Shown one piece after another: positions 47,801-58,852 of a stretch of 64,000 bases of DNA. The notes under the pieces were generated by a model. That model was not told the origin of the DNA. It did no database searches and saw only the letters and a program-made list of their open reading frames with translations. This DNA comes from Rutstroemia sp. NJR-2017a BVV2. Lineage: Eukaryota > Ascomycota > Leotiomycetes > Helotiales > Rutstroemiaceae. The position numbers and the translations under genes were made by a program. The DNA is taken from positions 377,001-441,000 of the forward strand of contig NJPS01000004.1 of NCBI GenBank assembly GCA_002946415.1. Reading direction: 5' to 3'. The first letter of the stretch is position 1, and each line of letters starts with the position of its first letter.

Positions 47801-50800
47801 TACTTGACTTGCTATGGTATGGGGTTTAAGTTAAGGTATGCGTTTCGGGTAGATGAAAGATGTGAGGTTCTAGACTAGAGGGACGGTAGGTAGGCTGGCC
47901 GTGAAGCTTTTCTTTTTTGCTTCTTCTTTTCCTTCTCCCGGGCTTTTTGTCTTTCTTATCCCGGGTTGTTCGAGATTCGAGATAAGAAAAGAATGGGGTA
48001 CAGAGATTCCAGGGAAGGGAAAAGGTGATGTTACATACAGTAGATGACCCTAGAACTCCAGAGGTTGGATATGATTCGCATGTATTTATGAATCTGGGTT
48101 CGGGGATCACGCTGGAAAGTTCCCGGGCTTGGGTAGGGGAGGGTGGACTGAGATATACAAGACCAGTACCAGGACTTTGTACTGTACAGAGTGTTCCGTA
48201 TGGAAATGTTCCTCTCCCTTATCCCAAATAGATAAACCTTAAGAAGTAAGTGTGTTTCGACTTACTGTCGTACTTGAACAGGATGGTCTTGTCTTGTCGC
48301 GGTTGTAGTGCTACGGTAGGGGATATTCATCCGTCGTGGACCTTCTAACAAAGGTTAGGCGTGGAAGTCAAATGGCTGTTGCATCGCGAGATGAGAAATC
48401 GATTGGTGATGTCCGATATGGGTGAAAAGGTATTCTGCAAGTGAGATCGAACGGAATGGCAGAGCGAGCAGAGGTGAGATGTTGTGCAGGAGAGATCAAC
48501 AATAGAATGCCTAATGGGATGGGATATATGATATGAGACTATAAGTGTGTGAGTTCATTTATTGGGTTGCAGGATGATGCGATGTATATTCGATTCGACG
48601 AGAAGACGTAAAATCGATATCCAATCAGGCCTAATCGATCTGGGTTTGGAAAGGCAGAGCTGTAACGGTGATGAGTTGATGGTCAATGGCATGAGGTTTT
48701 TGGTACGTCGGCACTTGAATTAGAAAGGATTCAGCGTGCTCCGGCAGATAATGGAACTATCTCCTTCCCGGTTCTCTCTGTAGTGAGGGGTTCGCGCCGA
48801 TACTACTGTATCCAGATATCGGACACATAATGATCGTCAAACGCTACCCAGATAGCTGATGACCAGTGACCACAGACGCTCCGCGATGATGCTGCTAACG
48901 TCAGCGGAGATCTCTTAGCCCGGATAAGGATAACGATAGGCGGTTTCGAAATGCTCGAGGTGCGATCAAGATGGGCGGAAGACAAATCTTCTAGAAGTAA
49001 CTCGGACGGGCTCGGCTTATTAGGGTCGCACAATGGCGTAGAGTACTGTGCGGTGGTGTCGCTGTGCTCTGGGAAGTCTGACGGGATCTACCTTGATTCT
49101 GGAATGAAATGTAAATGCCACCGTTTCAATTGTACTACAAGTACTATCCGATCCATGGAGATGATAGAGTGTTTCCGCCACATCAATGCCAACTGTCTTG
49201 TCTGTCCGAGCTCTGTGCTCTGTAGAGCTCAACAAGCAAATATTCAATATCTCGTGGTCGTGGCTTTCCGCCGTTCTTTCCTCCGTTCTTTCAATCAGTC
49301 CCTATCAGCCCCTTCATAAGGAAACCGATTTAGAAACGATAGGCTCAATCCAGATCCCGGAAACCAAAAAGATGCAAAATCTTTATCACGTCACTGACTG
49401 ATGGATGGGATGGGATCTTATTAATCAGCATCTCCGATCCACAGGCCAAGCTGCCAGCATCCATACCAGGGCCCAAACATCACCCTGGAAACTCCTCTTT
49501 CACACCCAACTCTGCGCAATTCGGCACCGCCATTGGATCATGCTCGCTTTGAAAGGGAAAAGTGTTGAATAATCCATGACGGCCAAGACATGTACTAACC
49601 ATCGTTGTTAATACTAGCCACTGTTATGTTTAAGACCTCCCTGGGCAAAAGACCGGTCACAATCCATGTTTTTCTTTGAAGGAGGAATTCACTGCTGCTT
49701 TTAAGTTGGGGGGAGATGGGTGGATGAGGACAAGGTGCAATCCTTACTAGAGGACATGCGACAGCCCCTGCTAGAGAAGCATTGTTCTTTTTCGATACTA
49801 GACCCAGTTAAGATAGAGCACCTGTCCATCCATTTCTAATGAATGCGTGCACTGCCATTGGTGGACGGGCGATTTCATGACAAAGAAGTATGACATCTTA
49901 TTCGATGGCGAAATGTGGGTCAGCGTCTTCTAGCGCTTTTCTAGCGCTGTGCAACTCCACTATTCGCCTTAGCCCTTCCAACGCCACTTTAATTGGGGGA
50001 GGAGGGAAAGAGAAGAAAAGGAAAAGGAAGAGAAGGGACGGGGGAAAAGGCAGAAAAAGATCGAATCATCACTCGATTTTCGTCTCAGATTTCATTGCCC
50101 AGGGCGAAGTCAGACACCCTTGACCCTGAACCGTAACCCTTACAAGTACCACACATCGAACCCACTTCTACCCATAACCACCCATAACCGCCCATAACCA
50201 TACGAAGTTCCAGATGCCTCTCTGAAAAGTCCAAAAAGACGCAAGCGGAGAAGGGCGACGAAAGACGAAATACAGAGTATTACTGAACGCGAGTTAGTGA
50301 ACGTAACTGCGTGATTACCATGATCATCATTGGCCTTGGTATCATCATCATTACCACGACCATTTATTATATCATATCATCGTACAGCAACGCAACCCTT
50401 CGTTCATATCCCACGCCAACCGGCCTCACCACCTGCTGCTACTGCTACTGCTACTGCTACCACTTCCCACCTCCCACCACCGATCCCTTCCCAGTGCGAC
50501 CCATCTTCACCCCGTTGCGTGTCCCATCATCCACACACAGTCCGCCGTGACCGAGCTATCGAGGAAGACGAAGTACCACTCGCGCGCGCCCACTACTTAG
50601 TTTAGGTAGAGTTGACCGACCGAACAGAAAGGCCCTCCCCTGCCCTGCCCTGCCCTGACCTGACCTGCTTGACTCCTCGTGGTGGTCGACTTGACAAAAT
50701 CCCGACCAAGGATCATGGTACATTTGCCCTTTGCAGGGACCCATATTCCACGCTGCTAGACCCGAAGAGGCAAAGAGTCGAAGCCGGTCCACAGTTTTCA

Positions 50801-52413
50801 CTTTTTTGTTCTGCGAATCTTCCATCCTCACATCCCAACACCTCCACCATTTCCACTCCTCGCGCAGTTCCACTACCAAGTAGCCACTAGACAGTACGAA
50901 GTTACTCCAGACAACGACAGGATTTGCCCGTTCTACCTATTTTACGGCCTTTTGCCTGGGAGCGCCTTTTCTACTTTGCTCTCTCTGCATTCTGCATTCT
51001 GCATTCTGCATTGTTGTTTTGTTGTATTATGAACCGTACGAAGTATACCATCATCCTAAAGAGAAACCTCCCCCCCAGCCCAGCCTCAATTTCCAATTCA
51101 GTCATCCATCCATCCATCATCCATCCATCCATCCAACCCACACCTGGGCCCCAGAAATCAATTAATTCATCATCATCACCGGTCGGTCATTAGATAATTA
51201 GCAAGGCTCCATTCTCCATTCTCTATCTCTCGCAAAACGGCCTTCTCACCACTCACGCACACCTCGACTCATTCAACCGACTCCCACCGCCCACCGCCCA
51301 CCGCCCACTGCCACCACCACCACTCCAACCGATTACCAGACAGCTCGTCCAGGACGTCAACGCCTACGACTACACTTCGAATCGGACGAACACGAGACAC
51401 ATTACAAACTACTTACTAAACCCCGTCGGCTTTTATATCCTCATTCATTTACCTCCGATAACCACAGAGACTCGTTCCTATTCTCTCGATAATAATACCG
51501 TCATCGCCCGCAACTTTCAAAACCTACCGCTGTCCCAGCCTCATTTCGAAACTTTCGTCTAGGCCAAATCCGCATTCAGAGCCTTCCCCACTTCGAGAGA
51601 CACATCACCCAAGGGGATCCCCAATTCTAGATCTGCCATTTCCCTTTCCAGAGATTCAGAACGAGGTACTCGCGACCCTCTTCATGACTTAATTGTCTGT
51701 TCTCTTCGCTTCATTATTCGTTGTTCAATTTCCTTTTCGACCTTGATACCCGAAGTCTCACTAGGCTTCAGCCATTCCCTTGGACGACGACGAGAAACAA
51801 ATCACCGCTACCCTTTCTTTCCTTCTTCTCTTTTTTTCTTCTTCTTCCGAAAAAGATTAATTGCACAATTATTTGTTCTCAGCCTCTCCTGATTCATAGA
51901 AGGTCACATCTGTAGCACGTCGACGCCGCGATACGAGAAAGCCTTGGTTGGATTCAGCCTCACCACTACGACCTTGTTTCTGACTTTGAACACAACTTTC
52001 CCGAGCTTCGGAGAATCGTTTCCAGAAGAACTTCAACCGACATAGACTTCTGCCAACACCCGTCTGCGGTCCAACATTTCATTTGGGTAATTGGAAAAGG
52101 TTCCTGGTCATAATTCGGCACGTTACGGGGTACCCGCATCTGACTACAAATCAACAATCTCTGTTTCCACTACACGACGTGCAGCGAATTGAGTTGCAGT
52201 ACCTTGCAGCAAACACATCATCAACCTTTTCAACCACCTGCTTCGATTAATTTCCTCTGTGACAAATGAGTGGGCAACGATAGTCGTTAGTTCTCTCCTC
52301 TACCCGACCAGATTCACGAGATAAACCTCATTGGGTGCGTTTGGCATAAGGCCTCCCAGGGAGACGACTGGATCTGGAAAGAATAAAAAACTAGACACAC
52401 AGCCAGTCTCTCG
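41866..52413. other. Gene-poor region, about 10.5 kb
   Basis: No frame above about 145 codons and none with a domain, signal peptide or consistent splice structure. The sequence is rich in simple patterns: CGACCGACCGACC (47083-47100), GATCCTGATCGTGATC (45401-45436), CCATCCATCC and CTGCTACTGCTACTG runs near 50440 and 51110, and many C/T-rich tracts on the plus strand between 42.8 and 51.9 kb. The last 1.2 kb (51.2-52.4 kb) is probably the promoter and a long 5' leader of the RGS-like gene. Non-coding transcripts could exist but cannot be seen from sequence. Confidence 0.5.
45401..45436. repeat. GATCNTGATCG microsatellite
   Basis: Six hexamers of the type TGATCG/TGATCC/TGATTG in a row. Simple repeat in non-coding DNA. 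Confidence 0.8.
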
Positions 52414-54621
52414 ATGAGATACCTTCGAAGCGCAATGCGAAAGTCGAGAATAAGAAAACCTCCACCATTATACGTTCACACATCTTCGAGAGAATCATCC
52501 CCGCGCTGCTCGTCTGTGCTGTCAGACTGTGACGCGGACGACGAAGGCTTCATGTCGTCCGGAGAGTTCCTGCCATCGAGGCCTCTAAGTCTTGCCATAC
52601 CCCCAGGCCCTTATTGCCCACGGCGACCAACATTATCAGAGGTTCTACTCAATTCGGCACCGCCACCATGGACCCTAAGCGCATTCATGGCATACCTTTC
52701 ACAAAACCACTGCCTAGAAACTCTGGAATTTACGATGGATGCCACGAGGTACAAGAACCACTACCAAACCGTTTTTGGTAGAGATCCACACACCCCCCTC
52801 ACACCAACACCCCAAGATTGCGAGTATGTGCGGATGTTATGGCAGAAGCTGCTGGACGCATACATCGCACCTAATGGGCCACGAGAAGTGAACTTACCTT
52901 CAACTGTTCGAGATCAGTTAATGTCTCTACCTAACGACTACGCCCCACCGCATCCCAGCGAACTCGATCAGGCGGTCAAGATAATATATGAGTTGATGGA
53001 TGAGTCAGTCTTAGTTCCGTTCCTAAACTCCGTAGCGCCAGCCACATCACGTGGTACTGAAACTAGTCCCTGGGAATCCACCGAGTCAGTGGTAGATGCG
53101 TCGATGGCTGAATCCTTGGATGAACGCTCCCTGTCTTCTGCACGATCTCGTACAAGGAAAGATCGCAGCCCGCCACTTACTGGAGACTCAATCTCTCAGT
53201 CGTACAGTGGGCATAGCCAACGTCTCTCGCAACAATCTCACTTATCTGCTGCCTTTGGTCGCGCAACCTCCGGCCGTCTCTCGACCTACCTCTCTGGATC
53301 GTCGGGTGTCTCCTCTGCGGAAGGCGCTGACAGTCTCACCGATGACACCGACTCCCCTTCATCGATGGAACCGATGACACCTCCCACGACACCGCCTACC
53401 TCAGACACTGGTTTCGCTAGTGACTCACCGGGAACCAGTCCCCGCTCCTCACGTGGTGAAGGGAGCTGGAAGAAGATGGGTGCTAAGTTGGGCTTCAAGA
53501 AAAGTCGGTCTGCACATGGATCTAGCTCTAGCACAAGTAGTGCATGGGGGTTCGGTTCTAAAGACCTGAGCAGCGACAGTGCGGGGTCTCATCCATGACG
53601 GGGACAGGTCTCGTCATCACTTTCTGATACTTCTACTATTCATCCTTGCCGATCAGTCGAATCTTTGGAAAGCTCTGTGTCTAGTCTCACTTCAAATGGC
53701 AAGACATCAGGGCCTCGCATGGATACGACCTTGAAATCGGCAGGAGGATCATCTACGCTGTTGGAAGCACATCCTGGTTCGCCGGTGGATCTCACCGGTC
53801 GCCGACCTTCACTGGCTTCCAGCATAGCATCGATTGATCTTGACAGCGAAAATGATTTATCATTTGGATGTTCTATGTCCCTCAAGTTGTCTAGATCTTG
53901 GGTGAACATAGTAGAGAGCAAAAGTATCGGAGGGGATGGCGCGGCCGCAAAATCGGGGTCCTTGGTAGACAAATATGAGAAGGAGAACGCGAAAGCACGA
54001 ACAATGCAAGTCGCTGGCTTGCCATTCTACATTCCAGCAAAGGTGCCCGAGCATGGAGAACCTCGCAAGTCTTGTGATGAGTCATCTATCGATGAAGTTT
54101 ATCCTGACTTCGACTTCGAAGAAGATAGTGGTACTTGGATTTCAGCACATTCACGGAACCAATCAAGCTCGAGCTTGGCATCCACTGCTACTTCCACAAG
54201 CACACTTATAGATGAAAAATCTAGTCATGGTGATGCTTTGTCAATTGATACAGGACTTGCTAACTCTGTCGCGAGTTCGTCAGCAAGTCTGCATTCTTGT
54301 GTCAGTACTGGAAGTGACATCTATGGTTGGGAAGAAGAGCTGGATCGAAAGAGCAGCATTGAAACCCATAATTCCTGGAATCAAGACAACATTTCTAGAC
54401 GCCTTCCTAGCGGTGGTAGAACAATGGGACCACGGGGTCCATACAGTGGAAGTGAGATTCGAAGCTTCTACTGCAAACGTGCAGATGAGAAACGAAAAAG
54501 TTTATTGTACAGGGTACTAAACATTTCTGGACGAAAATCATCCGATGATGAAAGTCACCCGTCATCATCATCTCATCCATCATCATCATCATATCCATCG
54601 GCAATGGATAACTGTATATGA
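52414..54621 (+). CDS. RGS-like domain protein (RgsB-like), with an in-frame TGA
   Basis: A long frame starts at 52414 (MRYLRSAMRKSRIRKPPPLYV) and is open to TGA at 53596-53598 (394 aa). The same frame then continues open for another 341 codons to 54621. The N-terminal third resembles a fungal RGS-type regulator: PTLSEVLLNSAPPPWTLSAFMAYLSQNHCLETLEFTMDATRYKNHYQ, then LWQKLLDAYIAPNGPREVNLPSTVRDQL and a helix ending in LMDESVLVPFLNS (about residues 70-210). RGS proteins accelerate GTP hydrolysis on G-alpha subunits. The rest is Ser-rich with many SP/TP sites, on both sides of the TGA. A 120-nt in-frame intron (53537-53656, GTAGTG..CTGAT..CAG) would remove the stop; otherwise the gene encodes a short form, uses readthrough, or has a nonsense mutation. 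Confidence 0.75.
53537..53656 (+). other. Candidate in-frame 120-nt intron spanning the TGA stop
   Basis: Donor GTAGTG at 53537, branch-like CTGAT at 53624-53628 and acceptor GATCAG ending at 53656, 28 nt further on. Removing it keeps the frame (120 = 40 codons) and deletes the stop. However, the enclosed sequence itself translates as coding-like Ser-rich protein apart from the TGA. Confidence 0.45.
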
Positions 54622-55013
54622 GTTACTCCCCCGAGCATTTTATTTCTCTTTCTGGCTCGGCAAAACTATCGGATTACATGCATACACGTTCGGCGTTCCT
54701 GATTTCCAATCTTCTCGGGTTTAAGAGATACAACCCGTTTTGATTTCTTTACACTGGTCTCAACTACTCTCAAAAACTAATGCTGAGCATGTATGGATTA
54801 TATACTTTTTCTTTCTTATTTATGACATGATATGGATGGGCTTGATGGAGAACAAATTTTGCATTTTGGGGCTCTCAACTTTCACTTTACAATGCGAAAA
54901 TGGGGAATATGAGGCGCATGGATATTTTTTTATTTATGAGGGAAGAAAAACGTTATGCATGAAAGGCGTTGGCGGGATTTTTTTTTTCATTCGGATGGGA
55001 AGGGGGATTGGAT

Positions 55014-55040
55014 TGGGTTGGGTTGGGTTGGGTTGGGAGG
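55014..55040 (+). repeat. (GGGTT)5 tract, G-quadruplex-type
   Basis: Five TTGGG units in a row give more than four G-triplets with 2-nt loops. The unit is not the fungal telomere repeat TTAGGG. Confidence 0.8.
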
Positions 55041-55217
55041 ACATTTTGTGATTATTGTTTATTGCATTGCATGGTGGAGAAAGAGGAGAATGGGGAGGAA
55101 AGACGTGGAGGAGGGTAGGATGGGAGGAGGAAGAAGGGAGAAGAAGAAGATTACTTGTATATTTTTGAAAAGAAGAGAGAGAGGTTGGAGAATTAAGAAA
55201 GATGGTTGATTGATATA

Positions 55218-55273
55218 TGCTTGTGCTTGTGCTTGTGCTTGTGTTTGTGTTTGTGTTTGTGTTTGTGTTTGTG
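55218..55273 (+). repeat. TGCTTG/TGTTTG hexamer array
   Basis: Nine or so hexamers of TGCTTG grading into TGTTTG. Microsatellite in non-coding DNA. Confidence 0.8.
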
Positions 55274-55662
55274 CTGTGTTTATGCTCTGTGTGTTAATGT
55301 GACTTACTGACCGGCGGAAGACCGAGAGAGTATACACAATAATCACTTAACTTATATCTATCTATCTCTCGGAAATCACAATATATTTTTCGTCTGTGTA
55401 ATGGAAGATGGGAAGATTGTGTATGATATCATCATCATCGTCAATCTAGTTATTCAAGAAAGAATGGTCCTCCGAACCCGCCAGCCGCCAGACGAGCCAG
55501 ACCAGACCAGCCCGCCAAACCAGCTTAACCGCCGGGCCGCCTGCTTGCGACCGGGCCGGGGCTGGGTTGAGGTGGGCTGAGGTGGGCGGTAATTTGGGTT
55601 TTGGTGATGACGATGACGATGATGGGGTGGTGGTGGTGGTGGTGAGTGAAAGAGGGGGGAGG

Positions 55663-55710
55663 GATGATGATGATGGGCGGAGTATGATGATGATGGGCGG
55701 AGTATGATAC
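55663..55710 (+). repeat. Two-copy 23-bp tandem repeat
   Basis: The string GATGATGATGGGCGGAGTAT occurs twice in tandem. Confidence 0.75.
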
Positions 55711-55768
55711 TTATGTGCACGTAGGTAAATAGCTGCTGCCTATGATGTGCGGGTATGGATATGGATAT

Positions 55769-55799
55769 GGGTGTGGGTGTGGGTGTGGGTGTGGGTGTG
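55769..55799 (+). repeat. (GGGTGT)5 tract, G-quadruplex-type
   Basis: Five GGGTGT units in a row, another G4-capable array on the same strand. Confidence 0.8.
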
Positions 55800-55846
55800 C
55801 AAATGTGATTAAGGATATACAAACAGGGAACTAAGCGCTGGATGGG

Positions 55847-55910
55847 AGGGAGAGGAGGAGGGGAATTTGGGAGAGGAGGAGGGGAATTTGGGAGAGAAGG
55901 AGGGGAATGG
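55847..55910 (+). repeat. 21-bp purine tandem repeat, three copies
   Basis: GGGAGAGGAGGAGGGGAATT repeats almost exactly three times; the third copy has AGAAGG in place of AGGAGG. Confidence 0.8.
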
Positions 55911-56191
55911 TAGGGGATGGGAATGGGGATGGTAAACAGTAAGTAGGTTTAGGCATGTGATGTAATATAATGGGGGGATAGGTAATGTGATTGACCTGGC
56001 CGGGGCCGCGGCGGCCGGGTTGGAGTGGGGATTTTTGGAAGGATTTTTCCTTGGTGGGATGGGGGGAGGGGTTGGATTAGAGAGAGGGTTGATAGGGTGG
56101 GGTGGGGTGGAGTGGGGTGGATAACACTGGTTTTGATTTGGGGTGGAGGTGGGAGGTAAGTGAGAAGGAGAGAGGGAGAGGGGAAGAAGAT

Positions 56192-57771
56192 GGTTGTGGG
56201 CTTTGGGAAATATGTGATTTTGGAGTTGAGGTTAGGCTAGGTTGGGAGGGGTTGTTGTGGGTGGATTGGATGGATAGAGGGGTTGGATGGATATGGGTAC
56301 AGAGGGTTTATTGTGGGTGAGGGAGGGGACGGGAGTTTTGTGGATGAGGGGGGGAGGGGAGTAGAGTGAGGTAAGATGAATAAGGTAAGTAAGGTATTTC
56401 GGGAAGGGTATTTTGTGGGGGGCGGGTTTGGAGAGGGAGGTTGACTGGAGAGGTGGGTCCGAGTAAGGCTGATTGAGGGTGGAGGTGGTGAGGAGAAAGA
56501 GATGAAGAATATGGTCGCGGGCTTTCTGAGATATGCAACTTTGGGATTTTGGCGTTGGGCTGGAATGGACTGGGAGTGGTTGTTGTAGGTGGATTGAATA
56601 GATGGATGGATATATGGGTGCATAAAGTAAAGCAGGGAGAGGAGAGGGAAATAGAGCGAGAATATTGTAAGAGGATGTAGGAATAAGGTTCGTCCCGATG
56701 TTATACGTGCGTATGGTACTGTGCCTTGGTAGGGTATGATATGGCAAGGTAAGGTAAGGTTAAATATCCCGGCACGTTATAGCTCTTGTGTTAATATATA
56801 TAGTATATGCCTTATTGCTTCACTCAAAAAACTGTAGATACTCCGCTGAGAGTAGAACAAATATTTTCTCCCCTTCCCACTTCCCACTTCCCACTTCCCC
56901 CATCCCACCCTCTCCCACTCTTCAAACCCACCAGCCTACCTCACCTCGTAACCACTTTCCCAAATAACCCCTCTCGCGCTAATCATCCATCCGGCCGCTC
57001 TACAGACCTCACCCGGCCTCGGAGTAGACCGTTTATATGGGCCATGTGCGCAATTTAATTTTGCTGCGAGGGGAAGAGATGAATCGGAAGAGAAGGTCGC
57101 GGGCTTTTTCAGACGTGCAACATTTTCTGAGGTGGTGTGTGATTTGATGATGGGTGAGTGTGTTGTGGGGAGTTGACGTGAGGTGAGGGAGAATTGGAAA
57201 TATGGTCTTATTATTAGCGAGGAAAAGACTTGAGCAAAAGACTTGGGGAAAATGAAGGTGCAGTAAAAATTATCCTATTTTGCCTCCCTTGTGGTGAGTG
57301 TCGCTGTGTCTTGCGGTACTGAATTTGAAGAGAGGGAACAGACAAAACAAAACCATCAATATATATCACAGCCAATCTTGTCATCACTGTGAAGTAGAAA
57401 ATGACTTCATTCTCTACTAAGTGGATCTTATGGATCTATTCATACTACGAAAAAGGACGGATAATCGTCCATATTGCTCCTGGAAAACGCAATAAAAGTA
57501 CTGCTGTAATAGGTGAACCCCAAAGTACTATGAAGTGAAGGTATTTCCATATGAAGTGAAAGTCATCTGTTTCCTTTCTTCACAATTACCACCGTAACTT
57601 CCAGTGGCAATCCTTCCTGAAAAGCTCGGGGTGGAGAAAAACATTGAATCCTCCCGGCCCAAAATCAGGCCTAGAACTAATACTTCCACCTTGTGCTTGC
57701 AAGCAGCTAATGCCCAATCGGGCTTTTCTCCGCTGGAGAGAAAGGTCGCCGGCCTTTTGAGATGTGCAACA
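56192..57771 (+). repeat. Left cluster of the 28-bp GGTCGCCGACC-box repeat, four copies
   Basis: Copies at 56192-56218 (degenerate, GGTTGTGGGCTTTGGGAAAT..), 56513-56540 (GGTCGCGGGCTTTC then GAGATATGCAAC), 57095-57122 (GGTCGCGGGC then AGACGTGCAACA) and 57744-57771 (GGTCGCCGGCC then GAGATGTGCAACA). All are on the plus strand. The first two lie in a larger diverged duplication: about 100 bp downstream of each box (GGGTTGTTGTGGGTGGATTG versus GTGGTTGTTGTAGGTGGATT) is also shared, with a 321-bp offset, about twice 160. These copies are more diverged in the dyad than the right cluster. Confidence 0.75.
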
Positions 57772-58852
57772 TTTGGGTTTTGAGGTGGATTGGGGAGTTG
57801 CTTGTGCTTTTGGGGATGGAGATGATGGGGATGCGGTTGGATGGTGATAAGGGACGAAGGTGGGCAGGAAGGCAGTACTCGGAATTGATGGGAGCACGGT
57901 TTGGAAATGTAAGGCGAGAAAGAGTTGCGTCGGATTCTCGAAGATAGTACGCAATCGATACAGGACAGCACTTGCTTGTATCGTTGCTGATGCTGTAGAC
58001 GACAGCAGAGCTTTCTTGCCTGCAATTGATTGTGGGGAAATCTCCTCCATCGCATGACCCCTCCGTTGAATGATGTAAACGCTGCGGGGACAACGGCCGC
58101 AGCGGTTTCTCTCAAAGCCAAGGTACTTCCCAATACGAAATTAGACTGCCGATGCATTGTCCACGCAGATGCCAATTTCTAATTCTGACGTCGAGTTTAT
58201 GCGATATGGTCGTTGACGCGGCTATACGGCCATCAGATATGATTTGCACAAGGTGACTATTCAATAGTCTGGTCGCGCACGCACGTGTGATTGATGAGAC
58301 GACGAGATAATACAAGTATAGCCAAGGATTAAGCTCAAAACCGGATTTACATCGACAAGGACCAGCGCAATACTCGATCTCATCGTAAACGACCATTTCC
58401 TTTTCCCCTGCTGTTCCTGAATCTCCTTCCTACTTAAGCGCAAGCAGATTCTCGTTCCGTGATGGTGTGCATGCTTCTTTTGTGACCGTCCAATCTCAAG
58501 CGCAGATTCAAACGGGGAAGATCCACGTGCACGCACTAGCAACGTCTTCAATCAAGATTAATATCATACACTTTCTAACGTTGCTGTAAACGGAGATGGA
58601 TTATTGACATGGTGGCAGACGGTTATCCAATGCAAATGCCGGATCTTGGCACGATAAGGCATTTTTTCAGCATTCTTCTGCTAGACAATACGATGGACTA
58701 TTTTTCCGGTGTACCACCTCCCAAGCTGTTCTCGGGGACGGTATCCAAAATGGGGAAGTAATTATCAATATAAAAACGACGATGTCGTCTCGATGGTAAT
58801 GTTGATCAGCAGGCACTTCCATCGTGATATTCGACCTTGAACATCCGCCAGA

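Larger units (their letters stand above)
54622..58852. other. Gene-free, purine/G-rich interval, about 4.2 kb
   Basis: No credible gene. From about 55.0 to 56.7 kb the plus strand is strongly G/A-rich. It contains several tandem repeats and four copies of the 28-bp box (listed separately). The last 0.9 kb is the promoter side of the sphingomyelinase-like gene. Open frames through 57528-58175 exist only because they read through the box copy. Confidence 0.5.

Noticed and set aside
15528..55329. Identical 16-mer GGCGGAAGACCGAGAG near 15529 and 55315
   Set aside because: One shared 16-mer in 64 kb is within chance expectation, and flanks do not align.
57528..58175. 215-codon minus-strand frame
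   Set aside because: Reads straight through a 28-bp box copy and simple sequence; alternative frames in the same place are equally open.
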